From Candidatus Aminicenantes bacterium UBA4820 (GTDB lineage Bacteria; Acidobacteriota; UBA4820): DNA of 10,621 nucleotides. The notes below the pieces were generated by a model, which worked only from the letters and a program-made list of their open reading frames with translations, searched no databases and was not told the DNA's origin. Location: the NCBI GenBank assembly GCA_002402325.1, contig DHFQ01000137.1:1-10621 (forward strand), in the 5' to 3' direction. The position numbers and the translations under genes are program-made. The stretch's first letter is position 1. The number at the start of each line of letters is the position of its first letter. Shown piece by piece: positions 1-7,195 of the stretch.

Positions 1-1916
1 GTTGGAACAGGGCTTAATGTTATAGTTGCATTCCCGCTTGCATTGGTGTAAGCCTGTCCGTAAAGAATATGATTTGTCTCATCATAAAGTGCACATAAGG
101 CGTTCTGTATTCCATTTACAGTAACATTGTAGGTTGTTTCCCCAACAATTATTGTTCCGCTATGATTTACCGTCATTGAAGTTGGTGTGTTTGTATAAAT
201 CATAGTTGATGCATCACCAAAGATATGCCACTGCTGATACATCTGCCCAGCCTCAGTGGCATCCCACAAATCCATTCCAGCCATACAACCGTTAATGCAG
301 ATTGCCCCAACAGTGTGGTAATTCTCATTAGCAATCAAATCCACACTCGCAGATTGAGCATCGCAGGGTGGAACCCACGACTGGTTTGTTGATGATGCAT
401 AAATCGCTATTGCTCCTTTAGGAGCACTTGTTGTTCCAACTTGAAGCCACTTTTCACCAAAACAATCACTTGAGTAGGCAAAGTTACCATTGACACAGGC
501 AACATCAAGAATAAATGGAAACATATTTGTGTTTGTCAGGTTTGAAATATCTGTAGTTGAAAAGTTTGTAGTAACCCAGTAGGTTTCTGCACCGTGCCCA
601 ATATAGACTCCCAATCCTCTGCCAGCATTAACAGCAGTTGAAACCTGTGCTGCTGTTGCAGAACTATGGTATATCTCATCAAAGGTTGTGTAATTATAGG
701 CAGGAGACTTTAGTTTTGCTTTTAACATATCAACCCTCTCCCAATCCGCATAACCTGTCCCTCCTTCATCATCCCCTCCTATACCAAATGCCTGATGGTA
801 CCAACTCGCAGTTGAACTTGGCGTTTTCTCATAGTTGATTACACGATTGACCATAATCTGAACTTGAGTTGTGTTTTGGGCAGGAAATCTTGAAACAAAG
901 GCTTCAGGGTAATTATCACTTCCTGAAAGAAGAACATATCTGGGATCGGATGCTCCGCTTGTAACATTTCCAACAGTGCCCGTCAAATAAGGCATCTGTG
1001 CAGAATCGCCAACAAGTAGAATGTATGTTACACCTTTTGTGTTGTAGTAATTTTGTATGTAACTTTGAACCTGCGCTGCAGTTGTGCCGATTGTTGAAAG
1101 TTTAACCATCTCAGTTGGTATTCCCTTTTGCAATTTCCAGTAATAGAAAGGAAGCATATAATCGTAGAAGGAATCATAGGTGATAATGAGAAGCTTTCCT
1201 ACTTCGCTTATTGCCGTGTATCTTTGTAAATAGGAATCAAAGTTCAAAAATTCATTTTTGTAAATTGTCTCAAAATCTTTTGATTCAGGAACCCTCATTT
1301 GAGGTAAAAAGGCATTCTTTCCGCCCGCACCCTCTGTCGTTACGCTTATAATCATCGTGGGATGAATGAGCATTTCTTGAGTTTCGGGGTTGTATTGAAA
1401 TGGCATAATTTGAATGGTAGTGCCTCTAACATTTCTTAAGATGAATGGCTCTTTGGCAAATGAAGTTTTATCGGGATAATATGCGTTTGTTTTATAAACT
1501 TCAGAAAATGTATATGGGATGGTTTCTGGATCAATATTTCTGGTGAAATGTCCCTTTGAAGGAAGATAATTCTCTACCTTCATTGTGAAAGAGTCATACT
1601 CCTCTGATTTTACAAAGACATCTCCCTCCATCTTTATCGCAAGATTTGTAACAAGAAATGGGAGAGTTGGATTTCCCTTCTCCATAAGATTTGCACCACC
1701 AGGTAGTTTTAGAATTGTAAAATCCTCACCATTAATTTGCACTTTATCAATGAAAAATCCGGGGATTGTAACCATCAAAACCGTTTCACCATCATTATCA
1801 GAGATGAGTTCAACTTTTGGTTTTTGCGGTTCTGAACTTGTGATTGCAACCCACTCAGCAGAAAAAACACATACCGTCATTACAACAAAGATTAATGCCA
1901 ACACCAGTTTTTTCAT
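1..1916 (-). CDS. Gingipain-like cysteine protease (peptidase family C25), secreted, 3' end outside window
   Basis: This is the N-terminal 638 residues of an exported C25 protease; the C-terminus lies beyond the left edge. It starts at ATG 1916 with GGGGAG seven bases upstream. Residues 1-20 form a signal peptide (MKK, hydrophobic core, cleavage after VFSA). Residues of about 21-235 resemble the C25 propeptide, and about 240-575 the caspase-like catalytic domain. The catalytic pair is visible: His441 in IGHG and Cys474 in DVACVNGNF. The 33-residue spacing equals His211/Cys244 of Porphyromonas RgpB. From about 578 an Ig-like domain begins, as in gingipains (SMTV...GNATITLSP). The family cleaves proteins outside the cell; Arg or Lys specificity cannot be read here. 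Whether a Por (type IX) sorting domain follows is not visible. The neighbouring gene is a second exported cysteine protease on the same strand, separated by a repeat. Family assignment is strong; substrate is unknown. Confidence 0.93.
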   Translation of the reverse strand, partial: MKKLVLALIFVVMTVCVFSAEWVAITSSEPQKPKVELISDNDGETVLMVTIPGFFIDKVQINGEDFTILKLPGGANLMEKGNPTLPFLVTNLAIKMEGDVFVKSEEYDSFTMKVENYLPSKGHFTRNIDPETIPYTFSEVYKTNAYYPDKTSFAKEPFILRNVRGTTIQIMPFQYNPETQEMLIHPTMIISVTTEGAGGKNAFLPQMRVPESKDFETIYKNEFLNFDSYLQRYTAISEVGKLLIITYDSFYDYMLPFYYWKLQKGIPTEMVKLSTIGTTAAQVQSYIQNYYNTKGVTYILLVGDSAQMPYLTGTVGNVTSGASDPRYVLLSGSDNYPEAFVSRFPAQNTTQVQIMVNRVINYEKTPSSTASWYHQAFGIGGDDEGGTGYADWERVDMLKAKLKSPAYNYTTFDEIYHSSATAAQVSTAVNAGRGLGVYIGHGAETYWVTTNFSTTDISNLTNTNMFPFILDVACVNGNFAYSSDCFGEKWLQVGTTSAPKGAIAIYASSTNQSWVPPCDAQSASVDLIANENYHTVGAICINGCMAGMDLWDATEAGQMYQQWHIFGDASTMIYTNTPTSMTVNHSGTIIVGETTYNVTVNGIQNALCALYDETNHILYGQAYTNASGNATITLSPVP

Positions 1917-2042
1917 TTCAAACTCCCCATAAAAAATATATATTAAAAACCCAAAAGCAACAATTTACCATTTAAATTGTAGCGTGTGGATTTAAACTTT
2001 GACTCAAACACAACTGATAGAACATTCCTTTTCCCAGAATTA

Positions 2043-2071
2043 AGTGTATTAGATTTTAATTGAAATGTCAA
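2043..2071 (-). promoter_or_regulatory. Probable sigma-70 promoter of the gingipain-like gene
   Basis: On the minus strand a perfect TTGACA (2071-2066) is followed after 17 bases by TACACT (2048-2043), which matches four of six -10 positions. The predicted transcript would carry an untranslated leader of about 120 bases before ATG 1916. The -35 box directly abuts the edge of repeat copy 1 at 2072. Confidence 0.5.
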
Positions 2072-2260
2072 GGATTTTGGGGTCAGGTCGGGATTTTGGG
2101 GTCAGGTCTTGAATCTTGAATTTTCTTAAAACATCACAGGCTACGCAAGAAAATCTCCTCCTCTTATTCTCCTCCTGAAAGGAGGGGAGAAAATAAAGGA
2201 AACCCCCTCTCGTTATCCCCCTGAGAGGGAGAGATGGGTCTTCTTCTCGTGAAAGGAGAA
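2072..2260 (+). repeat. Intergenic mosaic repeat, copy 1
   Basis: The repeat opens with an 18-base motif, ggattttggggtcaggtc, present twice in tandem (2072-2089 and 2091-2108). By eye, 2092-2161 is identical over 70 bases to 4155-4224. A second block, 2197-2260, matches 4257-4320 at 57 of 64 positions, including a perfect 24-base stretch at 2219-2242. The middle (2162-2196) does not match copy 2. Two hairpins can form here: 2167-2189 (10 pairs with two G-T, loop GAA) and 2205-2229 (7 perfect pairs, CCCTCTC/GAGAGGG). No ORF in it looks real. It resembles a REP- or MITE-like non-coding element; that label is inference, and no transposase is in the window. Confidence 0.8.
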
Positions 2261-2365
2261 ATGAAGTGTGGAAACCAGCTTATGATCGCCACAAAAAGAA
2301 ACAAGCAACGGCTATTTCAATTTTCCTCTACTAATATTTTTTAATTCTTCTCGTTCAATACCTTT

Positions 2366-4054
2366 TTATGGCCATTTCCATTCAAAGGTAGTTTCACCTC
2401 CGTCGGGGTTGACAAAGAGAAAAGTTGTATAGGTGCTTTTAGGTACCACCGCTTTTAGTGATGTGCCTCCCTTAAGGACAATTTGTGATTCGCTTTTCCA
2501 TTTTACTGTTGTCCATTCATAGCCATCGATGTAGACAATGATGCCACTTTGCAGATTATTACCATTTACCACTATGCGAAATGGGTTTCCTAATTTTTGC
2601 ATTGAAGTGATTACAGGAGGATTTACTGGAGGCGGAGGTGCTCCTGCTTTGGTGAAGGCTTTAATGCAAACATTTGAGCCTGGAAAATAGGAATTGAGGT
2701 CATCCCAGGAAGTTCCATTGCTACTGCAAAAACTTTGTCCCGATATTGCTTGCGCACCTGAACTATAACCACTAATGGGCTTTTCTATTGGAATTGGATA
2801 ATTATACCCGTATGTTGTCATCTTGCAAACGATAGAAAAAGTTTGCCCTGCGCCAATTGAAACTGGTGGGTCAAGTGTTGCAGTCATATAACCTGCATAG
2901 GAGATATTGCCGGCGCCTGAAAATACAAGCGTTCCACTAATGGGTGAATTGGCGGCGCATTGGGTATAAATATAAACTTCCACTGGAGAGTTTTCCATGA
3001 GGAAATATGAGCCAATAGCAGATATGGTAGTGTCGCTTAAGGCGGTAAATATGTTAGCTGCCCAGGCGCTGTTACTGCCGTATCCTACGGTTGATGTCAT
3101 CCCAAGTGTGTCGTATTGATATATATTCTCAAAATTTGAAACTGAATCTGCCGAAAAAAGTGCGCTGGACCAATAAGCGAATGTTGAGTCATAGTAACTA
3201 ACCCAGAAGTATCCTGAAGAACCGAAACTTTTTCCCCAACTGTTTTTTACTAAAAATGCCCCATTGCCCGGAGGGGAATATGTAAAATTTGAAGAAGAGA
3301 AGTTATCATCCCAGCCTATTATTGTAACGAGATGGTTTGTGTCGGTGCCTCCATCGTAGTAATAAGATGATTTTGAAGCGTTGTAAGAATTATCATCCCA
3401 GTACATACTCGTTGTTACAGCCCCAAAATTCATAATACACTGCTTTATATAGTCATTATCGTCTGCACTCCATCTTCCTGGTATGTAAATAATATTCTGG
3501 ATATGCTTTTGAGTCGTTAAGGAGGAAGGAGAACTGCACGAAGAGTTGTAAGGATCATCACCCTCATTGACGGGTCCGTTCCACCTTGCAAAATAGGCGG
3601 TTGCCATATCAATATTACCTCCAAAGCAACAAGGATAATCAAATCCGTGTTTGTTTTTAAGATTATTCTCAGAAAAATCCCTTGTTTCTCCCGGAAGCAA
3701 ATAAGATTCCAATGAAGCAATACTCGCAAAAGCCCAGCAGGCGCCACAATCTTGCTGGTCTTTTATTTCTGTAACTTTTCCATAGTTCCGCAAATCATAA
3801 GAGGCGGGAAGTGAAAGGACTTTTCCTGATGACTTATCTTTTTTCAAGTGCGATAGGTCCACAGGAGAGGGAATCGCACCAAGGGGGAATTTGCCCAAAC
3901 CATAAGAAGGATTTTTTTTGGATGTTTCACTTAAATGTTTTAAGAATTGCTGGTTTGATGGTGAAATTTCTAACTTTTGCTGAGCTGAAACACAAATTAC
4001 ACTAATACAAATTGAAATCGTAAGAAGAAAAGTAATGGCTTTAAATCTTCTCAT
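2366..4054 (-). CDS. Secreted papain-family (C1) cysteine protease with lectin-like and IPT/TIG domains
   Basis: A complete 562-residue protein starting at ATG 4054, with AGGAGG four bases upstream. Residues 1-24 are a signal peptide ending VSA. Residues 25-82 may be a short propeptide. The papain domain covers about 83-300, with the oxyanion-hole Gln100, catalytic Cys106 in CGACWAF, His241 in TNHLVTIIGWD and Asn271 in VKNSWG, so all active-site residues are intact. Residues of about 308-470 look like the lectin-like domain that often follows bacterial C1 peptidases. A Pro-rich linker (APPPPVNPP, 472-480) leads to an IPT/TIG Ig-like domain at 481-562. The protein probably acts outside the cell on proteins or peptides, with the accessory domains binding surfaces or glycans (inference). 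It sits between the gingipain-like gene and an iron-sulfur flavoprotein, and direct repeat copies lie on both sides. The non-catalytic domain borders are approximate. Confidence 0.92.
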   Translation of the reverse strand: MRRFKAITFLLTISICISVICVSAQQKLEISPSNQQFLKHLSETSKKNPSYGLGKFPLGAIPSPVDLSHLKKDKSSGKVLSLPASYDLRNYGKVTEIKDQQDCGACWAFASIASLESYLLPGETRDFSENNLKNKHGFDYPCCFGGNIDMATAYFARWNGPVNEGDDPYNSSCSSPSSLTTQKHIQNIIYIPGRWSADDNDYIKQCIMNFGAVTTSMYWDDNSYNASKSSYYYDGGTDTNHLVTIIGWDDNFSSSNFTYSPPGNGAFLVKNSWGKSFGSSGYFWVSYYDSTFAYWSSALFSADSVSNFENIYQYDTLGMTSTVGYGSNSAWAANIFTALSDTTISAIGSYFLMENSPVEVYIYTQCAANSPISGTLVFSGAGNISYAGYMTATLDPPVSIGAGQTFSIVCKMTTYGYNYPIPIEKPISGYSSGAQAISGQSFCSSNGTSWDDLNSYFPGSNVCIKAFTKAGAPPPPVNPPVITSMQKLGNPFRIVVNGNNLQSGIIVYIDGYEWTTVKWKSESQIVLKGGTSLKAVVPKSTYTTFLFVNPDGGETTFEWKWP

Positions 4055-4110
4055 TTTCCCTCCTTATTCTTATTAGACCCTATATGGCCTAACGCTCTTT
4101 TCATTTTAAT

Positions 4111-4139
4111 CTTGACACAAATATACTTATGATGTCAAG
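4111..4139. promoter_or_regulatory. Inverted repeat CTTGACA-N15-TGTCAAG upstream of the C1 protease
   Basis: Perfect 7-base arms at 4111-4117 and 4133-4139 lie 57 to 85 bases before ATG 4054. The arm centres are 22 bases apart, about two helical turns, as expected for a dimeric regulator. The minus-strand arm is a perfect -35 hexamer (TTGACA, 4138-4133), but no good -10 box lies 16-18 bases after it. The site may be an operator overlapping the promoter; this is inference. Confidence 0.35.
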
Positions 4140-4154
4140 TGGAGTTTTGAGTGC

Positions 4155-4320
4155 GATTTTGGGGTCAGGTCTTGAATCTTGAATTTTCTTAAAACATCAC
4201 AGGCTACGCAAGAAAATCTCCTCCATTTCAGGGAAGGTTGGGCGGTTTCAACTTGTAGGAAACCTTCTCTCGTTCTCACCCTGAGAGGGAGAGATGGGTC
4301 TTTTTCTCCTGAAAGGAGGA
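4155..4320 (+). repeat. Intergenic mosaic repeat, copy 2
   Basis: Direct repeat of copy 1 in the same orientation: 4155-4224 is identical to 2092-2161, and 4257-4320 matches 2197-2260 at 57 of 64 positions. The 32-base centre (4225-4256) is unrelated to the 35-base centre of copy 1, and the tandem leading motif is single here. The second hairpin is kept (CTCTC 4267-4271 with GAGAG 4283-4287, extendable by G-T pairs). The rest of the gap up to 4432 is a C/T-rich tract on the plus strand in which I see no gene. Confidence 0.8.
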
Positions 4321-4432
4321 GAGATCAATTTGAACTTTTCAATTTACAATTCTTTTCTTCCTCGCTTTCTCGCTTCTGCATTTCTGCTCTTTTGCTCTAA
4401 TTCAATTTTCCTTTTTCAATGACGGTAAATGT

Positions 4433-5104
4433 CTAAAGTCTATTGTGTTCCCTGAAATAATTGTATTCGTATGGCCATTCATCCTTGTAGTAATTCATCA
4501 AATCTACCATCCTTTTTAGATGAGATTCCTTTATTTTTTCGACCATCGCAATTCGCTTTTTGTTCTTAATTGCCTCAACGAGATTGTTGCCCGCAAGAAA
4601 GGCAAGTTCTTTATTCTTCTCATCAAGATGGCCGTCTTTTGTAGTTCCCATTTCAGCCCATATTGCATCAACAGGGGTAACTCCAGCCCTTACGAAAAAG
4701 TTGTTAATGTATTGCACGATGGGAAATTCGTCGCCTCCGCCTGAAGTTATTACACTCATCCCGTATTTTCCTTCAAGAGCAATGCAATGGAGGAGGCTTG
4801 CGCATCTATCAAGGAAAACCTTCAACTGTCCGCTTACATGAAAGATGTAATTCGGCGTGGCAATGATTATCCCATCCGCTTCAAGAAGTTTTTCCTTGAT
4901 TGCTTCAAAGTCATCCTTTAGTTTGCAGTATCCCCTTTTGTGGCACTGGTTACAACCTGTGCAGGGCTTTATGGAATTTCCCTTTAGAACTACGGTTTCA
5001 CATTCAGCCTTTAGACTTTTTGCTCCTTTTAAAACCTCTTGAAGTAAAATCGCTGTGTTTCCTCTATCACCACTTGGCGTTGCAAGAATAGTTAAAATCT
5101 TCAT
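4433..5104 (-). CDS. Iron-sulfur flavoprotein (Isf-like), NADPH-dependent FMN reductase fold
   Basis: A 223-residue flavodoxin-fold protein. I chose ATG 5104 because AGGAGG lies nine bases upstream and the sequence then reads MKILTILATPSG. A longer frame from GTG 5152 would start upstream of the predicted transcription start. FMN phosphate-binding residues are expected at 9-20 (TPSGDRGNTAIL); the second flavin loop is TPNYIFHVSGQLK at about 83-95. Four cysteines at 48, 51, 54 and 60 form CX2CX2CX5C, the compact motif that holds a [4Fe-4S] cluster in Methanosarcina and Archaeoglobus Isf. Such proteins pass electrons between ferredoxin and acceptors such as O2 or H2O2 in anaerobes. The C-terminal 40 residues are highly charged. 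It is divergent from another FMN reductase-family gene at 5284. The family is clear; the physiological partner is not. Confidence 0.88.
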   Translation of the reverse strand: MKILTILATPSGDRGNTAILLQEVLKGAKSLKAECETVVLKGNSIKPCTGCNQCHKRGYCKLKDDFEAIKEKLLEADGIIIATPNYIFHVSGQLKVFLDRCASLLHCIALEGKYGMSVITSGGGDEFPIVQYINNFFVRAGVTPVDAIWAEMGTTKDGHLDEKNKELAFLAGNNLVEAIKNKKRIAMVEKIKESHLKRMVDLMNYYKDEWPYEYNYFREHNRL

Positions 5105-5142
5105 TATTTTGTTCCTCCTTTTTTTCAATAAATAAAGACAGA

Positions 5143-5171
5143 AGTAAAGCACTTAAAGGCGATTTTGTCAA
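5143..5171 (-). promoter_or_regulatory. Probable sigma-70 promoter of the iron-sulfur flavoprotein gene
   Basis: Minus-strand TTGACA (5171-5166) is followed after 17 bases by TTTACT (5148-5143). Transcription would begin near 5136, giving a leader of about 32 bases containing the AGGAGG. This supports ATG 5104 over the upstream GTG 5152. Confidence 0.55.
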
Positions 5172-5219
5172 GGTTTTTAATCAAAAGGAATAGAAATAAA
5201 TGCGTGTTGTTTTTGTTAT

Positions 5220-5249
5220 TTGAGAAATGAGCAATGTTTGCGTTAAAAT
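5220..5249 (+). promoter_or_regulatory. Probable sigma-70 promoter of the FMN reductase gene
   Basis: Plus-strand TTGAGA (5220-5225) and TAAAAT (5244-5249) are separated by 18 bases. Transcription would start near 5256, downstream of the alternative ATG 5227 and about 28 bases before ATG 5284, which supports the shorter protein. Confidence 0.45.
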
Positions 5250-5283
5250 CCATTTTTACACTTTGCTCAAAAAGGAGGATAGA

Positions 5284-5835
5284 ATGAAAAAGAAGGAAAT
5301 TGCAGTAATAGTTGGAAGTTTACGTAAAGACTCTTTTAACAGGATGATGGCAAAACAGATGATAGCCCTCGCACCTTCTACGATTAATCTTAAAATTGTG
5401 GAGATAGGAAGCCTTCCTCTTTACAATGAAGATCTGGAGAGCAATCCACCTAAAGAGTGGAGTGAATTTCGGGAAAGCATAATTGGTTACGATAGTGTTT
5501 TGTTCGTTACACCAGAGTATAACCGTTCATTTAGCGGCACGATAAAAAATGCAATAGATGTAGGTTCCCGACCATACGGCAAAAGCGTCTGGGATGGAAA
5601 ACCTGCCGCTGTTGCCAGTGTCTCAATAGGACAATTTGGAGGATTTGGAGCCAACAATCATCTAAGGCAGATCCTTGTTGTTTTAAATATGCCTTGTATG
5701 CCTCAACCAGAGGCATACTTCGGAAATGCCCAACAACTCTTTGATAAGGAGGGAAATCTGATAAACGAAGGAACCAGAAATTTTGTCCAATCTTTTATGA
5801 ACTCCTTTGCAAAGTGGGTTGAGAGGAATTCTTAA
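5284..5835 (+). CDS. NAD(P)H-dependent FMN reductase, ChrR/YieF-like
   Basis: A 183-residue protein starting at ATG 5284 with AGGAGG five bases upstream; ATG 5227 in the same frame lacks such a site. It is close in length and motifs to E. coli ChrR/YieF: GSLRKDSFN (FMN phosphate loop, about residues 11-19), TPEYNRSFSGTIKNAID (flavin-binding loop and helix, about 79-95), the HLRQIL segment and PEAYFGNAQ near the C-terminus. Family members are soluble flavoproteins, often tetramers, that use NAD(P)H to reduce quinones, and in vitro chromate or azo and nitro compounds. A role in quinone or oxidative-stress reduction is likely, but the real substrate cannot be read. The gene diverges from the iron-sulfur flavoprotein and shares its 179-base regulatory gap. 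Its TAA abuts the stop of a doubtful small ORF on the other strand. Confidence 0.9.
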   Translation: MKKKEIAVIVGSLRKDSFNRMMAKQMIALAPSTINLKIVEIGSLPLYNEDLESNPPKEWSEFRESIIGYDSVLFVTPEYNRSFSGTIKNAIDVGSRPYGKSVWDGKPAAVASVSIGQFGGFGANNHLRQILVVLNMPCMPQPEAYFGNAQQLFDKEGNLINEGTRNFVQSFMNSFAKWVERNS

Positions 5836-6006
5836 TTAACTTCTTCTCCTTTTTACTGACATTATAGTAGGTTGAGGAAGGTTTAGGAGTAACCATCTTA
5901 GAAATTCTTTGTAAGAAATTTTATTTAGCAGGACATCAAAAAATTTTTGAAGGAGATTTTTATTCTCTGCCACAAGATTAAGAAAAACTTTTGGGTAAAA
6001 GTGCAT
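5836..6006 (-). CDS. Doubtful 56-residue ORF, or the tail of a decayed gene
   Basis: Minus-strand ORF from ATG 6006 to TAA 5838-5836. It has no ribosome binding site. The composition is protein-like: KVFLNLVAENKNLLQKFF near the start, KEFLRWLLLNLP in the middle and a basic end (VKRRRS), which could form amphipathic helices. Just upstream, other frames also read plausibly (YDFVIIVVGRKVL, then VEKFFKINEIDALLPK), as if one coding region had suffered two frameshifts. I do not recognise the family. It may be a real small protein, a pseudogene remnant, or chance. Its TAA directly abuts the TAA of the convergent FMN reductase gene, forming TTAATTAA. Otherwise the gap 5836-6075 holds nothing I can name. 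Confidence 0.2.
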   Translation of the reverse strand: MHFYPKVFLNLVAENKNLLQKFFDVLLNKISYKEFLRWLLLNLPQPTIMSVKRRRS

Positions 6007-6069
6007 CAATTTCGTTAATTTTAAAGAACTTTTCGACCTACAACAATTATGACAAAATCATAGATGGAA

Positions 6070-6104
6070 GAGTCTTTAGATGTAATCATTTTTGTTAAAG
6101 ACTC
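6070..6104. other. Stem-loop over the stop codon of the dehydrogenase gene
   Basis: GAGTCTTTA (6070-6078) and TAAAGACTC (6096-6104) form a perfect 9-pair stem around a 17-base loop. The TAA stop (6078-6076) of the dehydrogenase is inside one arm. No U-run follows on either strand, so it is not a classical terminator; it could be an mRNA 3'-end structure. Confidence 0.35.
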
Positions 6105-7053
6105 CTTTTACATTTTTTCCTGTCAAGTAGGCTTTTATATTTTGAGAACCATTTCTTGTTGCATCAACTATTACTTCTGGAACCATTGCCGAAGAGTGAG
6201 GTGTTCCAATAACATTGGGGAGTTCAAGAAAGGGATGATCAAGTTGAAATTTCCCGTGTCTGAAGGGCTCAATCCACCATGCGTCAATTCCAGCCCTAAA
6301 ATCGGGATGAGTTCTTAAAAATTCATAAAATTGTGCTTCATCAATTATCTCACCTCTTGCCACATTCACAAGAATTGCATCATTTTTCATCCAGTTTAAC
6401 TCTCTTGAACCTATAAGATTTCTCGTTGAGTTATTAAGCGCAATTGAAATGAAAATAAAATCTCCATTTTTTAAAACATACTCAAGATCTTTCGTTGTGC
6501 CGATAAAGTCAACCTTTTCATCCGTCTTTCCACTTGAATTTATTGCAAAAATTTTACAACCAAATGCCCTCATTAAATTTGCTGTTGCTTTACCTATTCC
6601 TCCAAAACCAATTATTGAGCATACGCTTCCCTTTATAGATTTATTTATTTTAAACTGATCAAAGTTACCCACTCTTAACTTTAAATGGGCACTCTTCAAG
6701 TCTTTTGCAAGGGCTAAAGCCATCGCTACTGTGTGTTCAGCCATAGGAATTGCAAAGGCTCCAACATTTCCAGCAATGTTAAATGTTTGTTTGAAAAGTT
6801 CTACTGGTAGATGGTCCCCGCCTGCTGAAAATAATTGTATAAATTTTACATTTTTCATTAGTGAATACTCTTCATTTTTGAATTCAATATTTGGGTTCCA
6901 TACAAAAAGAATTTCTGCCTCTTCTATTGCCTTTTCCCTGTTCTCTATTTCCTTTAAGTATGAAATGTAACAATAAGTTTGAAGGGAATCTTCAATTATT
7001 TTCTTTTGGTTTTCATCCACTTTAAAACTAACTAAAAGATTTACTTTATTCAC
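6076..7053 (-). CDS. D-isomer specific 2-hydroxyacid dehydrogenase
   Basis: A 325-residue protein. I chose the GTG at 7053 because AAAGGAG lies just upstream; a TTG at 7068 in frame has no such site and would overlap that Shine-Dalgarno. Order of parts: substrate-binding domain (about 1-100), Rossmann NAD(P)-binding domain (about 101-285) and a C-terminal return helix. Visible motifs are GFGGIG at 149-154, NVARGE with catalytic Arg233, Glu262 in WIEPF (29 residues on, as in D-lactate dehydrogenase) and His286 in TPHSS. The enzyme should reduce a 2-keto acid to a D-2-hydroxy acid, or the reverse; hydroxypyruvate, glyoxylate or another keto acid are all possible. The segment after the second Rossmann strand reads AINSSGK, without the usual acidic residue, so NADP(H) use is possible. 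The gene is transcribed alone, divergent from the 7275 gene. Confidence 0.9.
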   Translation of the reverse strand: MNKVNLLVSFKVDENQKKIIEDSLQTYCYISYLKEIENREKAIEEAEILFVWNPNIEFKNEEYSLMKNVKFIQLFSAGGDHLPVELFKQTFNIAGNVGAFAIPMAEHTVAMALALAKDLKSAHLKLRVGNFDQFKINKSIKGSVCSIIGFGGIGKATANLMRAFGCKIFAINSSGKTDEKVDFIGTTKDLEYVLKNGDFIFISIALNNSTRNLIGSRELNWMKNDAILVNVARGEIIDEAQFYEFLRTHPDFRAGIDAWWIEPFRHGKFQLDHPFLELPNVIGTPHSSAMVPEVIVDATRNGSQNIKAYLTGKNVKGVFNKNDYI

Positions 7054-7163
7054 AATTTCTCCTTTCAAAGACTCTTTCGAAATTTGTGATCTGAGTTAAT
7101 ATCTCAACTCTCTCAAGATTTTAATAAACAAGCAATAATAAGATTATATTTCAAAAACCTTAC

Positions 7164-7177
7164 TTTTATCGATAAAA
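7164..7177. promoter_or_regulatory. Perfect 14-base palindrome between divergent genes
   Basis: TTTTATCGATAAAA is fully self-complementary and lies in the divergent gap between GTG 7053 and the leader ORF at 7196. It could be an operator for either side. AT-rich palindromes of this length also arise by chance, so support is modest. Confidence 0.25.
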
Positions 7178-7195
7178 AAATGGAGGTTTTCAAGA

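Noticed and set aside
1585..1932. Plus-strand ORF of 115 codons opposite the gingipain-like gene
   Set aside because: It is fully antisense to a clear protease gene with catalytic motifs, and it has no recognisable domain.
2260..2343. Short plus-strand ORF after repeat copy 1 (27 codons, GGAG very close to the ATG)
   Set aside because: Spacing to the purine motif is too short, it has no domain or hydrophobic pattern, and it depends on repeat sequence.
2072..4320. CRISPR-like or composite transposon reading of the repeats
   Set aside because: Only two long copies about 2 kb apart, no spacers of equal size, no cas or transposase gene in the window.
4179..4400. Plus-strand ORF of 73 codons
   Set aside because: It runs through repeat copy 2 and a C/T-rich tract; the frame is not preserved in copy 1, and it has no ribosome binding site.
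5104..5152. Longer iron-sulfur flavoprotein start at GTG 5152
   Set aside because: The predicted promoter would start transcription downstream of it, and AGGAGG serves ATG 5104.
6070..6104. Rho-independent terminator for the dehydrogenase
   Set aside because: The stem has a 17-base loop, overlaps the stop codon and lacks a following U-run.
7053..7068. Longer dehydrogenase start at TTG 7068
   Set aside because: The AAAGGAG lies between the TTG and GTG 7053, correctly placed for the GTG.
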